A DNA stretch of 64,000 nucleotides, from the NCBI GenBank assembly GCA_963705275.1, contig OY970063.1:1-64000 (forward strand), given 5' to 3'. This document shows, piece by piece, positions 36,500 through 44,557 of the stretch (position 1 is the first letter of the stretch; every line of letters starts with the position of its first letter). The position numbers were made by a program, and so were the translations under genes. The notes beneath the pieces were generated by a model. The model was not told the DNA's origin. It did no database searches and saw only the letters and a list, made by a program, of their open reading frames with translations. The stretch is from Fen-1135 sp963705275 (GTDB taxonomy: Bacteria; Desulfobacterota; Syntrophia; Syntrophales; UBA2185).

Positions 36500-37149
36500 A
36501 ATTTTTTATTGATTCTGCAAATATCAACGAGATCAGGGAAGGCATCAGCATGGGTATGGTTGACGGGGTGACGACCAATCCTTCGTTGATCGCCAAAGAG
36601 AAGAGGGGATTTGAAGAGGTTGTAAAAGAGATTCTCGAGGTGGTTGACGGGCCGGTAAGTCTGGAGATAGTCGGCTCAGAGGCAAAGGGCATGGTTCAGG
36701 AAGGAAAGAAACTGGCGAAGCTGAGCGACAATGCCGTAATTAAGGTTCCCATGACCACAGAGGGCTTGAAAGCCACAAGGATATTTGCAGACTCAGGAAT
36801 CAGGGTTAATCAGACGCTGATCTTTTCGCCCGTACAGGCCCTGATGGCGGCAAAGGCAGGCGCCGCGTATGTCAGCCCCTTCGTCGGGAGGCTCGATGAT
36901 ATCTCTCACGACGGAATGGGAATAGTGGAGCAGATTATCACGATTTTTGATAACTACGGTTTTGAGACAGAGATCATCGTGGCAAGTATCAGACATCCGT
37001 TGCATGTTCTTGAAGCAGCCCTCATGGGAGCCGATATCGCAACCATTCCTTTTAATGTCATCGAAAAACTTGCCAGGCATCCTCTGACGGATAAGGGAAT
37101 AGAGAAATTCTTGGCAGACTGGAAGAAAGTCCCCAAGGATAGAAAATAG
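36496..37149 (+). CDS. tal: transaldolase, fructose-6-phosphate aldolase-like
   Basis: The 217-residue enzyme of the short (TalC/MipB-type) transaldolase subfamily is recognised by MKFFIDSANINEIREG, GVTTNPSLIAKE, the Schiff-base Lys in NAVIKVPMTTEGLKA, NQTLIFSPVQALMAAKAGAA and SPFVGRLDDI. It transfers dihydroxyacetone units between sugar phosphates in the pentose phosphate pathway. The ATG at 36496 follows AGGGGG and overlaps the previous stop; an upstream in-frame start at 36442 would add 18 unrelated residues. Confidence 0.94.
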   Translation: MKFFIDSANINEIREGISMGMVDGVTTNPSLIAKEKRGFEEVVKEILEVVDGPVSLEIVGSEAKGMVQEGKKLAKLSDNAVIKVPMTTEGLKATRIFADSGIRVNQTLIFSPVQALMAAKAGAAYVSPFVGRLDDISHDGMGIVEQIITIFDNYGFETEIIVASIRHPLHVLEAALMGADIATIPFNVIEKLARHPLTDKGIEKFLADWKKVPKDRK

Positions 37150-37165
37150 GCATTGGCACGTTGAT

Positions 37166-37768
37166 ATGATTAGCCTCATAAAAAAATCTTTTGGCCGGCT
37201 GCCGGACCTGACGGAGAAAGGGGCGCGTTTAAACTTTCCCAACCTCATTACCCTCCTTCGTATCACCGTCATTCCCGTATTATTTTTTCTGCTTCTTTCT
37301 CCCGGGCCGGACGGGAGTCTGATAATTGCGGGATTGTTCATTCTCGCTGCCCTTACGGATCTCCTCGACGGGTATCTGGCCCGGAAATATGAGATCGTCA
37401 CTGTGATGGGGAAATTCCTTGATCCCATTGCGGACAAGCTCATCGTCAATACCGCGATGATCCTGATGATTCCCATAGGACGCATCTCCGCATGGATTGT
37501 CGCTATCATCATCATCAGGGATTTTGTTGTCGACGGCATCAGAGCAATATCCCAGTCGGAGGGCTTTGTCATTCCGGCAAGCAAGCTCGGCAAACGAAAA
37601 ACGCTTTGTCAGGTGTTTGCCGTGTCCGCCCTCATGATTCATTATCCCTTCCTCGGCGCAGATGCCCATGCGGTGGGAACGGTGATACTCTATATTGCCC
37701 TTGTGCTATCCGTCACGTCGGGCATAGATTATTTGATGAAGTTTTACAGAAATATCCTGAGCAGATAA
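37166..37768 (+). CDS. pgsA: CDP-diacylglycerol-glycerol-3-P phosphatidyltransferase
   Basis: The 200-residue integral membrane enzyme makes phosphatidylglycerol phosphate. The CDP-alcohol phosphatase signature is complete: DLLDGYLARKYEIVTVMGKF and then LDPIADKL, with all metal-binding Asp residues. The core begins at NFPNLITLLRITVIP; the first 24 residues are an extension, so an internal start cannot be excluded. At least four hydrophobic helices are visible. It is 16 bases after the transaldolase gene. Confidence 0.93.
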   Translation: MISLIKKSFGRLPDLTEKGARLNFPNLITLLRITVIPVLFFLLLSPGPDGSLIIAGLFILAALTDLLDGYLARKYEIVTVMGKFLDPIADKLIVNTAMILMIPIGRISAWIVAIIIIRDFVVDGIRAISQSEGFVIPASKLGKRKTLCQVFAVSALMIHYPFLGADAHAVGTVILYIALVLSVTSGIDYLMKFYRNILSR

Positions 37769-37779
37769 AGAGGCCGGCA

Positions 37780-38595
37780 ATGATCGATATTTCCAAGATT
37801 GATTATTCGTCCCTTGATAGCCCCGCGATCTCGGCCTCTTTGTTTTATCCACGTCCTGAATGGGGTGCATCCGCTGACGACGAAACTGTCGAATCGATTC
37901 TTATTCCCGTTGAGAAAGACGTTGTGGTTGGCGCCCGGCTGCACATGGCAGGGGCCGAGGCCGCCACGATACTTTTTTTTCACGGCAACGGCGAGATCGT
38001 GGCGGATTATGACGATCTCGGAATAGTATATACCGATATGGGAATAAATTTTTTCCCCGTTGATTACCGGGGCTACGGACGGTCTACAGGGAGGCCCACG
38101 GTTACGGCCGTAATGAGGGACTGCCACACAGTTTTCGCTTACATAAGAGACCATCTCAAAAAGAAAGGATACACCGGCCCCGTCGTAGTGATGGGAAGAT
38201 CCCTTGGCAGCGCTCCCGCACTGGAACTGGCATTTCATTACAGAGATGAGATTGACGGCCTTATCATTGACAGCGGGTTTGCCTACGCTGGGCCGCTGCT
38301 TGGTCTTTTCGGAATTGACATGCAGGCCTTGGGGATAAGCGAAGACCAGGGATTTCGCAATCTCGATAAGATGCGCGGTTTCGATGGACCTACGCTTGTC
38401 ATTCACGCAGAGTTCGACCATATAATCCCGTTTTCAGAGGGGCGGCTTCTCTTTGAGGCGAGTCCGTCCCGGTACAAAAAATTTCTAAAAATTCCCGGTG
38501 CGAATCACAACGATATTTTTTCACATGGCATGTCTGCATATCTGGAATCCGTTAAGTGGCTGGTGGATGAGAGCGGCGTCCCTCGGACAAAATAG
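37780..38595 (+). CDS. alpha/beta hydrolase
   Basis: The 271-residue protein has the alpha/beta-hydrolase pattern: oxyanion segment ILFFHGNGEIVADYDDL, FPVDYRGYGRSTG, the nucleophile elbow VMGRSLGSAPALEL, the acid in VIHAEFDHIIPF and the His in IPGANHNDIF. There is no signal peptide, so it acts in the cytoplasm; the substrate is unknown (esterase or peptidase-like). The frame is open far upstream into pgsA, but the ATG at 37780 after GAGGCCGGC fits the intergenic position. Confidence 0.85.
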   Translation: MIDISKIDYSSLDSPAISASLFYPRPEWGASADDETVESILIPVEKDVVVGARLHMAGAEAATILFFHGNGEIVADYDDLGIVYTDMGINFFPVDYRGYGRSTGRPTVTAVMRDCHTVFAYIRDHLKKKGYTGPVVVMGRSLGSAPALELAFHYRDEIDGLIIDSGFAYAGPLLGLFGIDMQALGISEDQGFRNLDKMRGFDGPTLVIHAEFDHIIPFSEGRLLFEASPSRYKKFLKIPGANHNDIFSHGMSAYLESVKWLVDESGVPRTK

Positions 38596-38615
38596 TGTTG
38601 CAAAATGAATTTCTA

Positions 38616-38643
38616 TTGACAAACGGATTCAATTTGATATAGG
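38616..38643 (+). promoter_or_regulatory. promoter of the tRNA-Gly/tRNA-Cys unit
   Basis: TTGACA (38616-38621) and TATAGG (38638-38643) are 16 bases apart and lie 16 bases upstream of tRNA-Gly, as expected for a stable RNA promoter. Confidence 0.7.
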
Positions 38644-38659
38644 GAAATGTACTTCAAGA

Positions 38660-38734
38660 GCGGGCGTAACTCAGGGGTAGAGTGCCACCTTGCCAAGGTG
38701 GACGTCGACGGTTCAAATCCGTTCGCCCGCTCCA
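38660..38734 (+). tRNA. tRNA-Gly (GCC)
   Basis: A full cloverleaf with acceptor arms GCGGGCG and CGCCCGC, D-arm CTCAGGGGTAGAG, anticodon arm ACCTTGCCAAGGT with GCC at 38692-38694, T-arm GGTTCAAATCC and encoded CCA. Confidence 0.97.
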
Positions 38735-38741
38735 TTTATTT

Positions 38742-38817
38742 GGCGGCATAGCCAAGTGGTTAAGGCAGCGGTCTGCAAAACCGTTATTCATCGGTTCGAA
38801 TCCGATTGCCGCCTCCA
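38742..38817 (+). tRNA. tRNA-Cys (GCA)
   Basis: A full cloverleaf: acceptor GGCGGCA/TTGCCGCC, D-loop AGTGGTTAAGGC, anticodon GCA at 38775-38777, T-arm CGGTTCGAATCCG, encoded CCA. Its 3' half from the anticodon on is repeated at 39666 and 49231, so it appears to serve as an integration site. Confidence 0.97.
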
Positions 38818-38829
38818 GAGAAGTTGAGG

Positions 38830-38866
38830 GGCCGCAAAGAGATCATATTTGCGGCCTTTCTGTTCT
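38830..38866 (+). terminator. terminator after tRNA-Cys
   Basis: A perfect 9-bp stem (GGCCGCAAA at 38830-38838, TTTGCGGCC at 38848-38856) is followed by TTTCTGTTCT. Confidence 0.8.
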
Positions 38867-38917
38867 GAAAATGTAATGGACAGTAGTATGAAAAAGAGTC
38901 CCCGGAAAGGAGAACAA

Positions 38918-39643
38918 ATGAAAAAATTTGGAATCGGTCTTCTGTCGTTTCTATTGATGTTATCTTTCTCTTTTAATGCGCTGGCTGAAGAAAAACCGTC
39001 GAACACCGGCTTTTACGTTGCCGTTCTGGGGGGCGTATCATTTCCCATGAACATGAGCACAACCTTCACAGATAACGAGGATGCACCAGCAACAATCTCG
39101 AATCAGGATGTCTCGCTGAAAACGGGCTGGCTCGCCGGCGCGAAAGTCGGATATTTGACGCCTTTCACCAAGCGTTTTCTTGCGGTCGAGTTCGAATATA
39201 ATCGTATTGCCAATGACTTCGATACAGGGAAGGTTTATAATGTTGCAGGAACGTCGTTAACTTTAGACGGCAGTGTCAAAATCGATGCCTTTATGCTTAA
39301 TCTGGTTGGGCGATATCCGGAAGGTAGATTTCATCCGTATATCGGTGCTGGCGCCGGTTATGCCAATGTTCAGATAGACTCCATGCAAAGTTCGCCGGCC
39401 GGCGCTTTCTTTAACAGCGATGGATCGAAGACTGTGTTTGCTTACCAACTTCTCGCGGGTGTCGATTTCGACATTACAAGGAACTGGTTTGTAGGTCTCG
39501 GTTACAAATATTTTGCCGCGAACAAAGTGTCCTATAAAGTCATAACAGTCTCTCCCACTGATCCCGGAGAAGGTCATCCGGGAAGTGTAGATGCGGAATA
39601 TAAATCGAGCATTATAACGCTCTCCGTTGGTTATTTATTCTAA
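38918..39643 (+). CDS. outer-membrane beta-barrel protein
   Basis: The 241-residue protein has a clear signal peptide (hydrophobic core after MKKFG, cleavage near FNALA) and a small OmpA/OmpX-like barrel: amphipathic strands GFYVAVLGGVSFPMN, LAVEFEYNRIAND, FHPYIGAGAGYANV, VFAYQLLAGVDFDI and WFVGLGYKYFA, ending with SIITLSVGYLF and a terminal Phe, the BAM recognition signal. An AAAGGAG site supports the ATG at 38918. It is the only gene between the intact tRNA-Cys and the first tRNA-Cys 3' fragment, so it may have arrived by integration. Confidence 0.85.
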   Translation: MKKFGIGLLSFLLMLSFSFNALAEEKPSNTGFYVAVLGGVSFPMNMSTTFTDNEDAPATISNQDVSLKTGWLAGAKVGYLTPFTKRFLAVEFEYNRIANDFDTGKVYNVAGTSLTLDGSVKIDAFMLNLVGRYPEGRFHPYIGAGAGYANVQIDSMQSSPAGAFFNSDGSKTVFAYQLLAGVDFDITRNWFVGLGYKYFAANKVSYKVITVSPTDPGEGHPGSVDAEYKSSIITLSVGYLF

Positions 39644-39665
39644 ATCTAAATGAGCACCTTATAAC

Positions 39666-39710
39666 TGCAAAACCCTTGTTCGTCGGTTGAAATCCGATTG
39701 CCGCCTCCAG
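39666..39710 (+). repeat. tRNA-Cys 3' fragment, copy 2 (putative att site)
   Basis: This 45-base segment matches tRNA-Cys from the anticodon to the CCA (38774-38818) with five mismatches. There is no 5' half, so it is not a functional tRNA. Such 3' fragments are the classical footprint of site-specific integration into tRNA genes. Confidence 0.8.
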
Positions 39711-39835
39711 CGACAACGAGGGGTTGCAGATTCGCGTCACTTGCAGCTCTTTTCTTGTAAAGTAATTGTGAAGAAGACGCGGCGGTCGAAGGTCGATCCG
39801 GAATATTCACTGCTTGACCTAATCCAGAGGACAAT

Positions 39836-41563
39836 ATGAAAAACATGAACTGCAGATACCTGATGATCGCAGTCGCCTGCTTTGTAGCACTCTTGCTTTC
39901 GATCGGCTTTACAAGCTCATTTGGAGAATCGCCTGAGCCTTCTTCGATTTCCCGGGAGATGCTTCAGCTGGGAGAGCGCATGTACCGCGTCGGGGTCCTG
40001 CCGTCGGGAAAACCCATGCTCTCCCTGATCAAAGGAGAGCCTTCCGTCCCCGGAACAACCTATGCGTGCGGAGGCTGTCATCTGCGCAGCGGGCTTGGAG
40101 CTCTGGAAGATAATGTCTATTCACCGTCCGTGAACGGGAGAAAACTCTTCCGGCCGCTTTATAGGTTCTACAAAGGTATTGAACAGACTCAAACGCCCCC
40201 GCTCCGACCGGCATATACCGATGAAACATTAGCAACGGTAATTCGCAGCGGTAAGGATCCCGCCGGACGTGTACTGAATGATGTAATGCCACGTTATATT
40301 CTTGAGAATAGGGATGCAATGATCCTTGTTAATTATCTAAAATCACTTTCCTCACAATTTTCACCCGGGGTAACGGATACATCACTTCGCTTTGCAACTA
40401 TCATCACTGACGACGCAATTCCCGAAGAACGTGACGCAATGCTGACTTCTTTGAAAGCATTCTTCAGACTTGCAAATACTAAGGCAAGTTCTTTCAAAGC
40501 TCCGCAAACTCGAGTGATGGCTGAAATAATGTCTCGCTCAAACATGCCGGGCCCAAGGGAATTTGCGAAAAGGAACTTTTTTCTCTCGCAATGGGTATTG
40601 AAAGGTCCAGCGGAGACCTGGCGCGTCCAACTGGAGGAGTACAATCGCAAGGAGCCGGTATTTGCCCTGTTGGGAGGGATTACGAAAGGGGATTGGAAGC
40701 CAATTCACCAATTCTGTGAAGATAACCGGATTCCCTGTCTATTCCCCAATACGGACTTTCCCGTTATATCCGACAAGGACTGGTATACACTGTACCTGTC
40801 CAAGGGGTATTACCAGGAGGGGGAAAGCGTTGCCCGCTATCTGAACATCAAGGATCATATGATAAAGGGTAAAGCCATAGTCCAAATAGTTCGCGCTTCA
40901 CGTGAGGGCCAAGCCCTCTCAGTTGGATTTCAGCAAACATGGAAAGATTTTGGACAGCAAGCTCCTGTGACAATAACATTGCCGCCGGAAAAAATACTGG
41001 ATAGAGACGTTCTGGATCAGGCGCTGTCGAGGGAAAAGCCCGCCGTGCTTATCATTTGGGATGATTCGAAGGCCTTGCCCGCATTGGAGTCGATTGCCGA
41101 GGATAAAAGAAGACCGGAGTCGGTTTTCGTTTCTTCACGATACATGGGAAACAGCATCTGGACTTTAAGAGAACAAATCCGCGACTATACCTACATAACC
41201 TATCCATTCTCGTTTTCGCCTGTAGTGCCTCCGGCATCAATGGAACAAAAGCCGCAATACGACCCGAAAATGACCTTGAGGCAGGCTGACATACCGCTGA
41301 AAGACAGTGCTACGAAGATTATGCAATTGACAAACTACCTAACCCGTCTGCTGACTTTCTGGTTAATGGACATGGATGGCAATTACTACCGCGACTACCT
41401 CCTGGACGTTGCCGGCACCATGATGGACCAACAATATCCTCTATATGGGCGAGTCAGTTTTGGTCCCGTCCAGCGATACGCTTCAAGAGGCTGCTATATA
41501 GTTCAGCTTTCCAAAGGCGATAAACCGGAGCTCGTAAAAAAAAGTGATTGGGAAATTCATTGA
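39836..41563 (+). CDS. cytochrome c domain fused to periplasmic-binding-like domain
   Basis: The 575-residue exported protein has a signal peptide (ending about residue 30), then a monoheme cytochrome c domain (about residues 35-170) with heme site CGGCHLRSG and a likely distal Met in LNDVMPRYIL followed by AMILVNYLKSLS. The remaining 400 residues look like a Leu/Ile/Val-type periplasmic-binding fold (VFALLGGITKGDWKPIHQFC, RIPCLFPNTDFPVISDKDW, AVLIIWDDSKALPALE, VFVSSRYMG) and contain several Cys. The two halves suggest a redox-linked sensor or electron carrier rather than a transporter component, as no permease genes are nearby. It is followed 49 bases later by a small secreted protein, probably a partner. 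Confidence 0.8.
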   Translation: MKNMNCRYLMIAVACFVALLLSIGFTSSFGESPEPSSISREMLQLGERMYRVGVLPSGKPMLSLIKGEPSVPGTTYACGGCHLRSGLGALEDNVYSPSVNGRKLFRPLYRFYKGIEQTQTPPLRPAYTDETLATVIRSGKDPAGRVLNDVMPRYILENRDAMILVNYLKSLSSQFSPGVTDTSLRFATIITDDAIPEERDAMLTSLKAFFRLANTKASSFKAPQTRVMAEIMSRSNMPGPREFAKRNFFLSQWVLKGPAETWRVQLEEYNRKEPVFALLGGITKGDWKPIHQFCEDNRIPCLFPNTDFPVISDKDWYTLYLSKGYYQEGESVARYLNIKDHMIKGKAIVQIVRASREGQALSVGFQQTWKDFGQQAPVTITLPPEKILDRDVLDQALSREKPAVLIIWDDSKALPALESIAEDKRRPESVFVSSRYMGNSIWTLREQIRDYTYITYPFSFSPVVPPASMEQKPQYDPKMTLRQADIPLKDSATKIMQLTNYLTRLLTFWLMDMDGNYYRDYLLDVAGTMMDQQYPLYGRVSFGPVQRYASRGCYIVQLSKGDKPELVKKSDWEIH

Positions 41564-41612
41564 TCCATCTCCAGGACAAAAGTCGGCCACATACTGGAGT
41601 AAGGAGGCATGG

Positions 41613-42260
41613 ATGAGGTTGAACAATATTGCTCTTGTGAAGGTTATCTTTCCCGCGGTCCTACTATTATGCCTTTCCGCCGCTCCGGCCCTGGCCGCGA
41701 TCCCATGTGACTTGAACGAACCCGATCGCGACGTGCCCCGGCTTTTCCCGGAATCCACCAGCTACAAGACGGTGTACGTATCTATCGGCCAACGCGGAGG
41801 TGCGCCACTTCTCAAAAAAATAGAAAATCGTCTCGGAGAAAGATACCTCGGGCTATATGCCCCCATCGACGTGCCATACACGCTCTACGAGATTTACAAT
41901 GGGAAGAAGAAGGTCGGCTACATCCACGGAGTGAACCAGAAGGGACGGTTTGGTGGCATCCAGGTCTTTATGGCCCAGGATCTGAATGGCAGGATCAAGT
42001 CTTTTTACATCCAGAAGATCAGCGGTCAGATGGCCAACAAATTTCGAGACTCGAAATTCTACAGACAGTTCGTCGGACTAACACTGAAGGATTTTGATTC
42101 CTACGATCCGGCGACCGGTAAGGGCTCGGGCAGGATCGCGGAGATCCGCAACCCGGTTCCCGAAATGGAGACAGATTTCTACGGTGTGTTGCGGGGAATG
42201 AAGAAAAATCTCATCCTCATGGATGAATTTGTCTTTTCGGTGGAAAAGAGAAACCCATGA
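41613..42260 (+). CDS. secreted protein, partner of cytochrome fusion, unknown
   Basis: The 215-residue protein starts at the ATG at 41613, five bases after AAGGAGG, and has a signal peptide ending APALA. The mature part reads KKVGYIHGVNQKGRFGGIQV and IKSFYIQKISGQMANKFRDS, faintly like the FMN-binding fold of electron-transfer subunits, but the flavin-linking S/T-G-A-T motif is not there. I do not assign a function. Tight spacing after the cytochrome fusion suggests one operon and a shared periplasmic role. Confidence 0.7.
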   Translation: MRLNNIALVKVIFPAVLLLCLSAAPALAAIPCDLNEPDRDVPRLFPESTSYKTVYVSIGQRGGAPLLKKIENRLGERYLGLYAPIDVPYTLYEIYNGKKKVGYIHGVNQKGRFGGIQVFMAQDLNGRIKSFYIQKISGQMANKFRDSKFYRQFVGLTLKDFDSYDPATGKGSGRIAEIRNPVPEMETDFYGVLRGMKKNLILMDEFVFSVEKRNP

Positions 42261-42662
42261 TCGGCGGATTCCAATGTAGAATTTAGACTGTCAGCGGGTT
42301 CGATTCTCACTGCGATCTGCCGTGTCTTATTACACCTTGCCAAAATGCATGCGAAGGTTCCAGCGATTTGGATACATACTCATCGATTACCCTCCTTTTT
42401 TTTGGATTCGGTGTTTCGGCAACACGTGTTTCTGAGTCAACGATCCTTTTTTTGACCTCTCTTTGGAGAAATTCAATTCGAGGCAGTGCGCTTTAAAAAA
42501 TAATATTGACGCACAAATTCATTATCTGTATATTTACACTTAATAAATCTCCAAGATAATCCTTGCTATTTCTTGCAGTCTATATACTTAGTGGATTAAG
42601 GTTTTTATATCCCCCACAACTGGAACCACTGCCTGAATCAAAACGCTTTTCATAATTATGCC
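42261..42662 (+). promoter_or_regulatory. intergenic region with promoter at 42506-42534
   Basis: The 400-base gap contains TTGACG (42506-42511), a 17-base spacer and TATATT (42529-42534), a good sigma70 match on the plus strand about 130 bases upstream of the YVTN propeller gene. No other feature was recognised in the gap. Confidence 0.5.
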
Positions 42663-44234
42663 ATGAAAAAAATATTCTCCATCATTGCCTTCCTTGCCGT
42701 CTTTCTTTCACCTCTCATTGTATCAGCGGCGCCCTTTGCCTATATTACAAATAGTTCCTCCAATAATGTTTCGGTAATTGATACATCCAGCAATGCCGTT
42801 GTGGCGACTGTTCCAGTCGGCAACGGTCCCAGCGGTGTGGCAGTGAATTACTCGGGAACAAGAGTTTATGTGGCAAATACAAACAGCAATACAATATCTG
42901 TTATAAATACCGCGACCAATACTGTCATTGCGACCATCGGTCCCGTATTAGGTCCTATCGGAGTTGCAGTAAATACGGCAGGGACAAAGTTGTATGTGGC
43001 AAACAATCTTTCTCACACGGTATCTGTTATAGATACCTCAACCAATGCCATCATCACCAGTATTGTTGTCGGCAGCGCACCCTACGACATCGCTGTCGAT
43101 TCCGTAAACTCAAGAACCTATGTGTCAAATAATATTTCAGGAACGGTATCAGTCATAGACAACACAATTAATGCAGTCATCGCGACTGTGCTCGTCGGGG
43201 ATGCACCGGAAGGCTTGGATGTAAATTCCTCGGGAACAAGGGTTTATGTGGCAAATACAAACAGCAATACAATATCTGTTATAAATACCTCCACTAATCT
43301 TGTCATGACAAATACGGCCGTAGGCACCAATCCTAAAACCGTTATATTAAACCCTGCGGGGACAAAGGCCTATGTCACAAACAATTTCGCCGGCGCTGCC
43401 GGCACGGTATCAGTCATTGATCTTTCTACCAATCTCACCGTCGGACTGCCTATTTCTGTGGGAAACGGTCCGATAGGCGCATCCATCAATCCCCTGGGTA
43501 CAAAGGTTTATGTCGTAAATAACGTCTCCGGCACGGTGTCTGTTATTGATACAATAACTAATAGCGTGACCGCATCTATCACAGTTGGAAGCAACCCCAT
43601 TGCCTTTGGAAAATTCATTGAGAGTCCGCCTATGGTCATCTCCACCTCTCCTATCGCAGGTGCCGTACTGTTTTCAACAAGTGTGGTAATCAAGGCCACT
43701 TTCAGTAAGGATATGGATGCCTCAACGATCAATGCGGGTACTTTTACTATGAGCGGAGGAGTGGACGGATCTGTGACTTATAATGCCACCACTAAGACAG
43801 CGACATTCACTCCATCAACCAGTCTGGAAGAATCCACGACGTACACAGCTACCATAACTACGGGGGTCAAAGACTCTATGGGTGTTAATATGGTAGACGA
43901 TTTCACTTGGGACTTCACGACGGGCTCTGGTTCTTCTACTTCATGCTTTATAGCAACAGCGGCTTATGGTTCGCCGTTAGACCCTCGTGTTACCGTGCTA
44001 AGGAATTTTAGGGATAAATACCTCTTGACCAATCAGATAGGGAACACCTTCTGCCAATTTTACTACCGGCATTCGCCCCCTATTGCAGATTTTATCAGGC
44101 GACACGAAAGAATGAAGGCTGTTACCAGATGGGTGCTTGAACCGATCATATACGTAATTGAGTATCCATTCACCCTGGTGTTCATCGCGATCATGGGTGC
44201 AGGCATGAGAATCAGCCGACGGAGACTGACTTAG
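42663..44234 (+). CDS. YVTN beta-propeller surface protein with CFI-box C-terminus
   Basis: The 523-residue protein has a signal peptide (ending VSAAP), about seven YVTN-type propeller repeats of roughly 43 residues (VSVIDTSSNAVVATVPVGNG, RVYVANTNSNTISVINT), an SbsA/Big_5 Ig-like domain (about residues 320-415, FSKDMDASTINAGTFTMSGG) and a C-terminal region starting CFIATAAYGSPLDPRV, with LRNFRDKYL and FYYRHSPPIADFIRRH. The last part is a CFI-box-CTERM domain, a putative surface-sorting tail. The DNA of several propeller repeats is nearly identical (42867-42909 and 43237-43279), suggesting recent duplication. Probably a surface or secreted binding protein. Confidence 0.85.
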   Translation: MKKIFSIIAFLAVFLSPLIVSAAPFAYITNSSSNNVSVIDTSSNAVVATVPVGNGPSGVAVNYSGTRVYVANTNSNTISVINTATNTVIATIGPVLGPIGVAVNTAGTKLYVANNLSHTVSVIDTSTNAIITSIVVGSAPYDIAVDSVNSRTYVSNNISGTVSVIDNTINAVIATVLVGDAPEGLDVNSSGTRVYVANTNSNTISVINTSTNLVMTNTAVGTNPKTVILNPAGTKAYVTNNFAGAAGTVSVIDLSTNLTVGLPISVGNGPIGASINPLGTKVYVVNNVSGTVSVIDTITNSVTASITVGSNPIAFGKFIESPPMVISTSPIAGAVLFSTSVVIKATFSKDMDASTINAGTFTMSGGVDGSVTYNATTKTATFTPSTSLEESTTYTATITTGVKDSMGVNMVDDFTWDFTTGSGSSTSCFIATAAYGSPLDPRVTVLRNFRDKYLLTNQIGNTFCQFYYRHSPPIADFIRRHERMKAVTRWVLEPIIYVIEYPFTLVFIAIMGAGMRISRRRLT

Positions 44235-44557
44235 GGTTTAGGTTTATAGTTTAAGCCGTTCTTGGACCTGGTTTTTTCTGTTTTCCTTTGTACAGCTGCA
44301 TGCTCTCCAGAAGTCTGCTACAGACAACGTTTATGTGCCCGCGGGGTACATAGAACTTGTCAGCAAAGGACGCCGGCACTTCCTAATTATTAGCCCCCAT
44401 AACATGTATCGCGTTTATTTAGAGCTCTGCGATTTTTTTGACGGTCAGTTTCTAATTGAAGTGACTAGTACTGATTGTAACCGACACTTTTGGGGGCAAA
44501 CCATTCGACGGCTTCGCCGCAGTCCGGATAATGGTATCAATGTCATTTAAAAGAAGA
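44235..44557. other. intergenic region, nothing supported
   Basis: The gap lies between convergent genes. A 71-codon open frame at 44335-44550 has no ribosome site and no recognisable motif, so I do not call it. No hairpin terminator was found for either gene. Confidence 0.4.

Noticed and set aside
37492..37779. 96-codon upstream extension of the hydrolase frame
   Set aside because: It lies inside pgsA in another frame; the ATG at 37780 is the sensible start.
37744..38421. 225-codon open frame antisense to the alpha/beta hydrolase
   Set aside because: The sense strand has a complete hydrolase with catalytic triad; the antisense frame has no start signal or motif.
44335..44550. 71-codon open frame between the YVTN and TMTC-like genes
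   Set aside because: There is no ribosome-binding site, signal or family motif, and the composition looks like chance.
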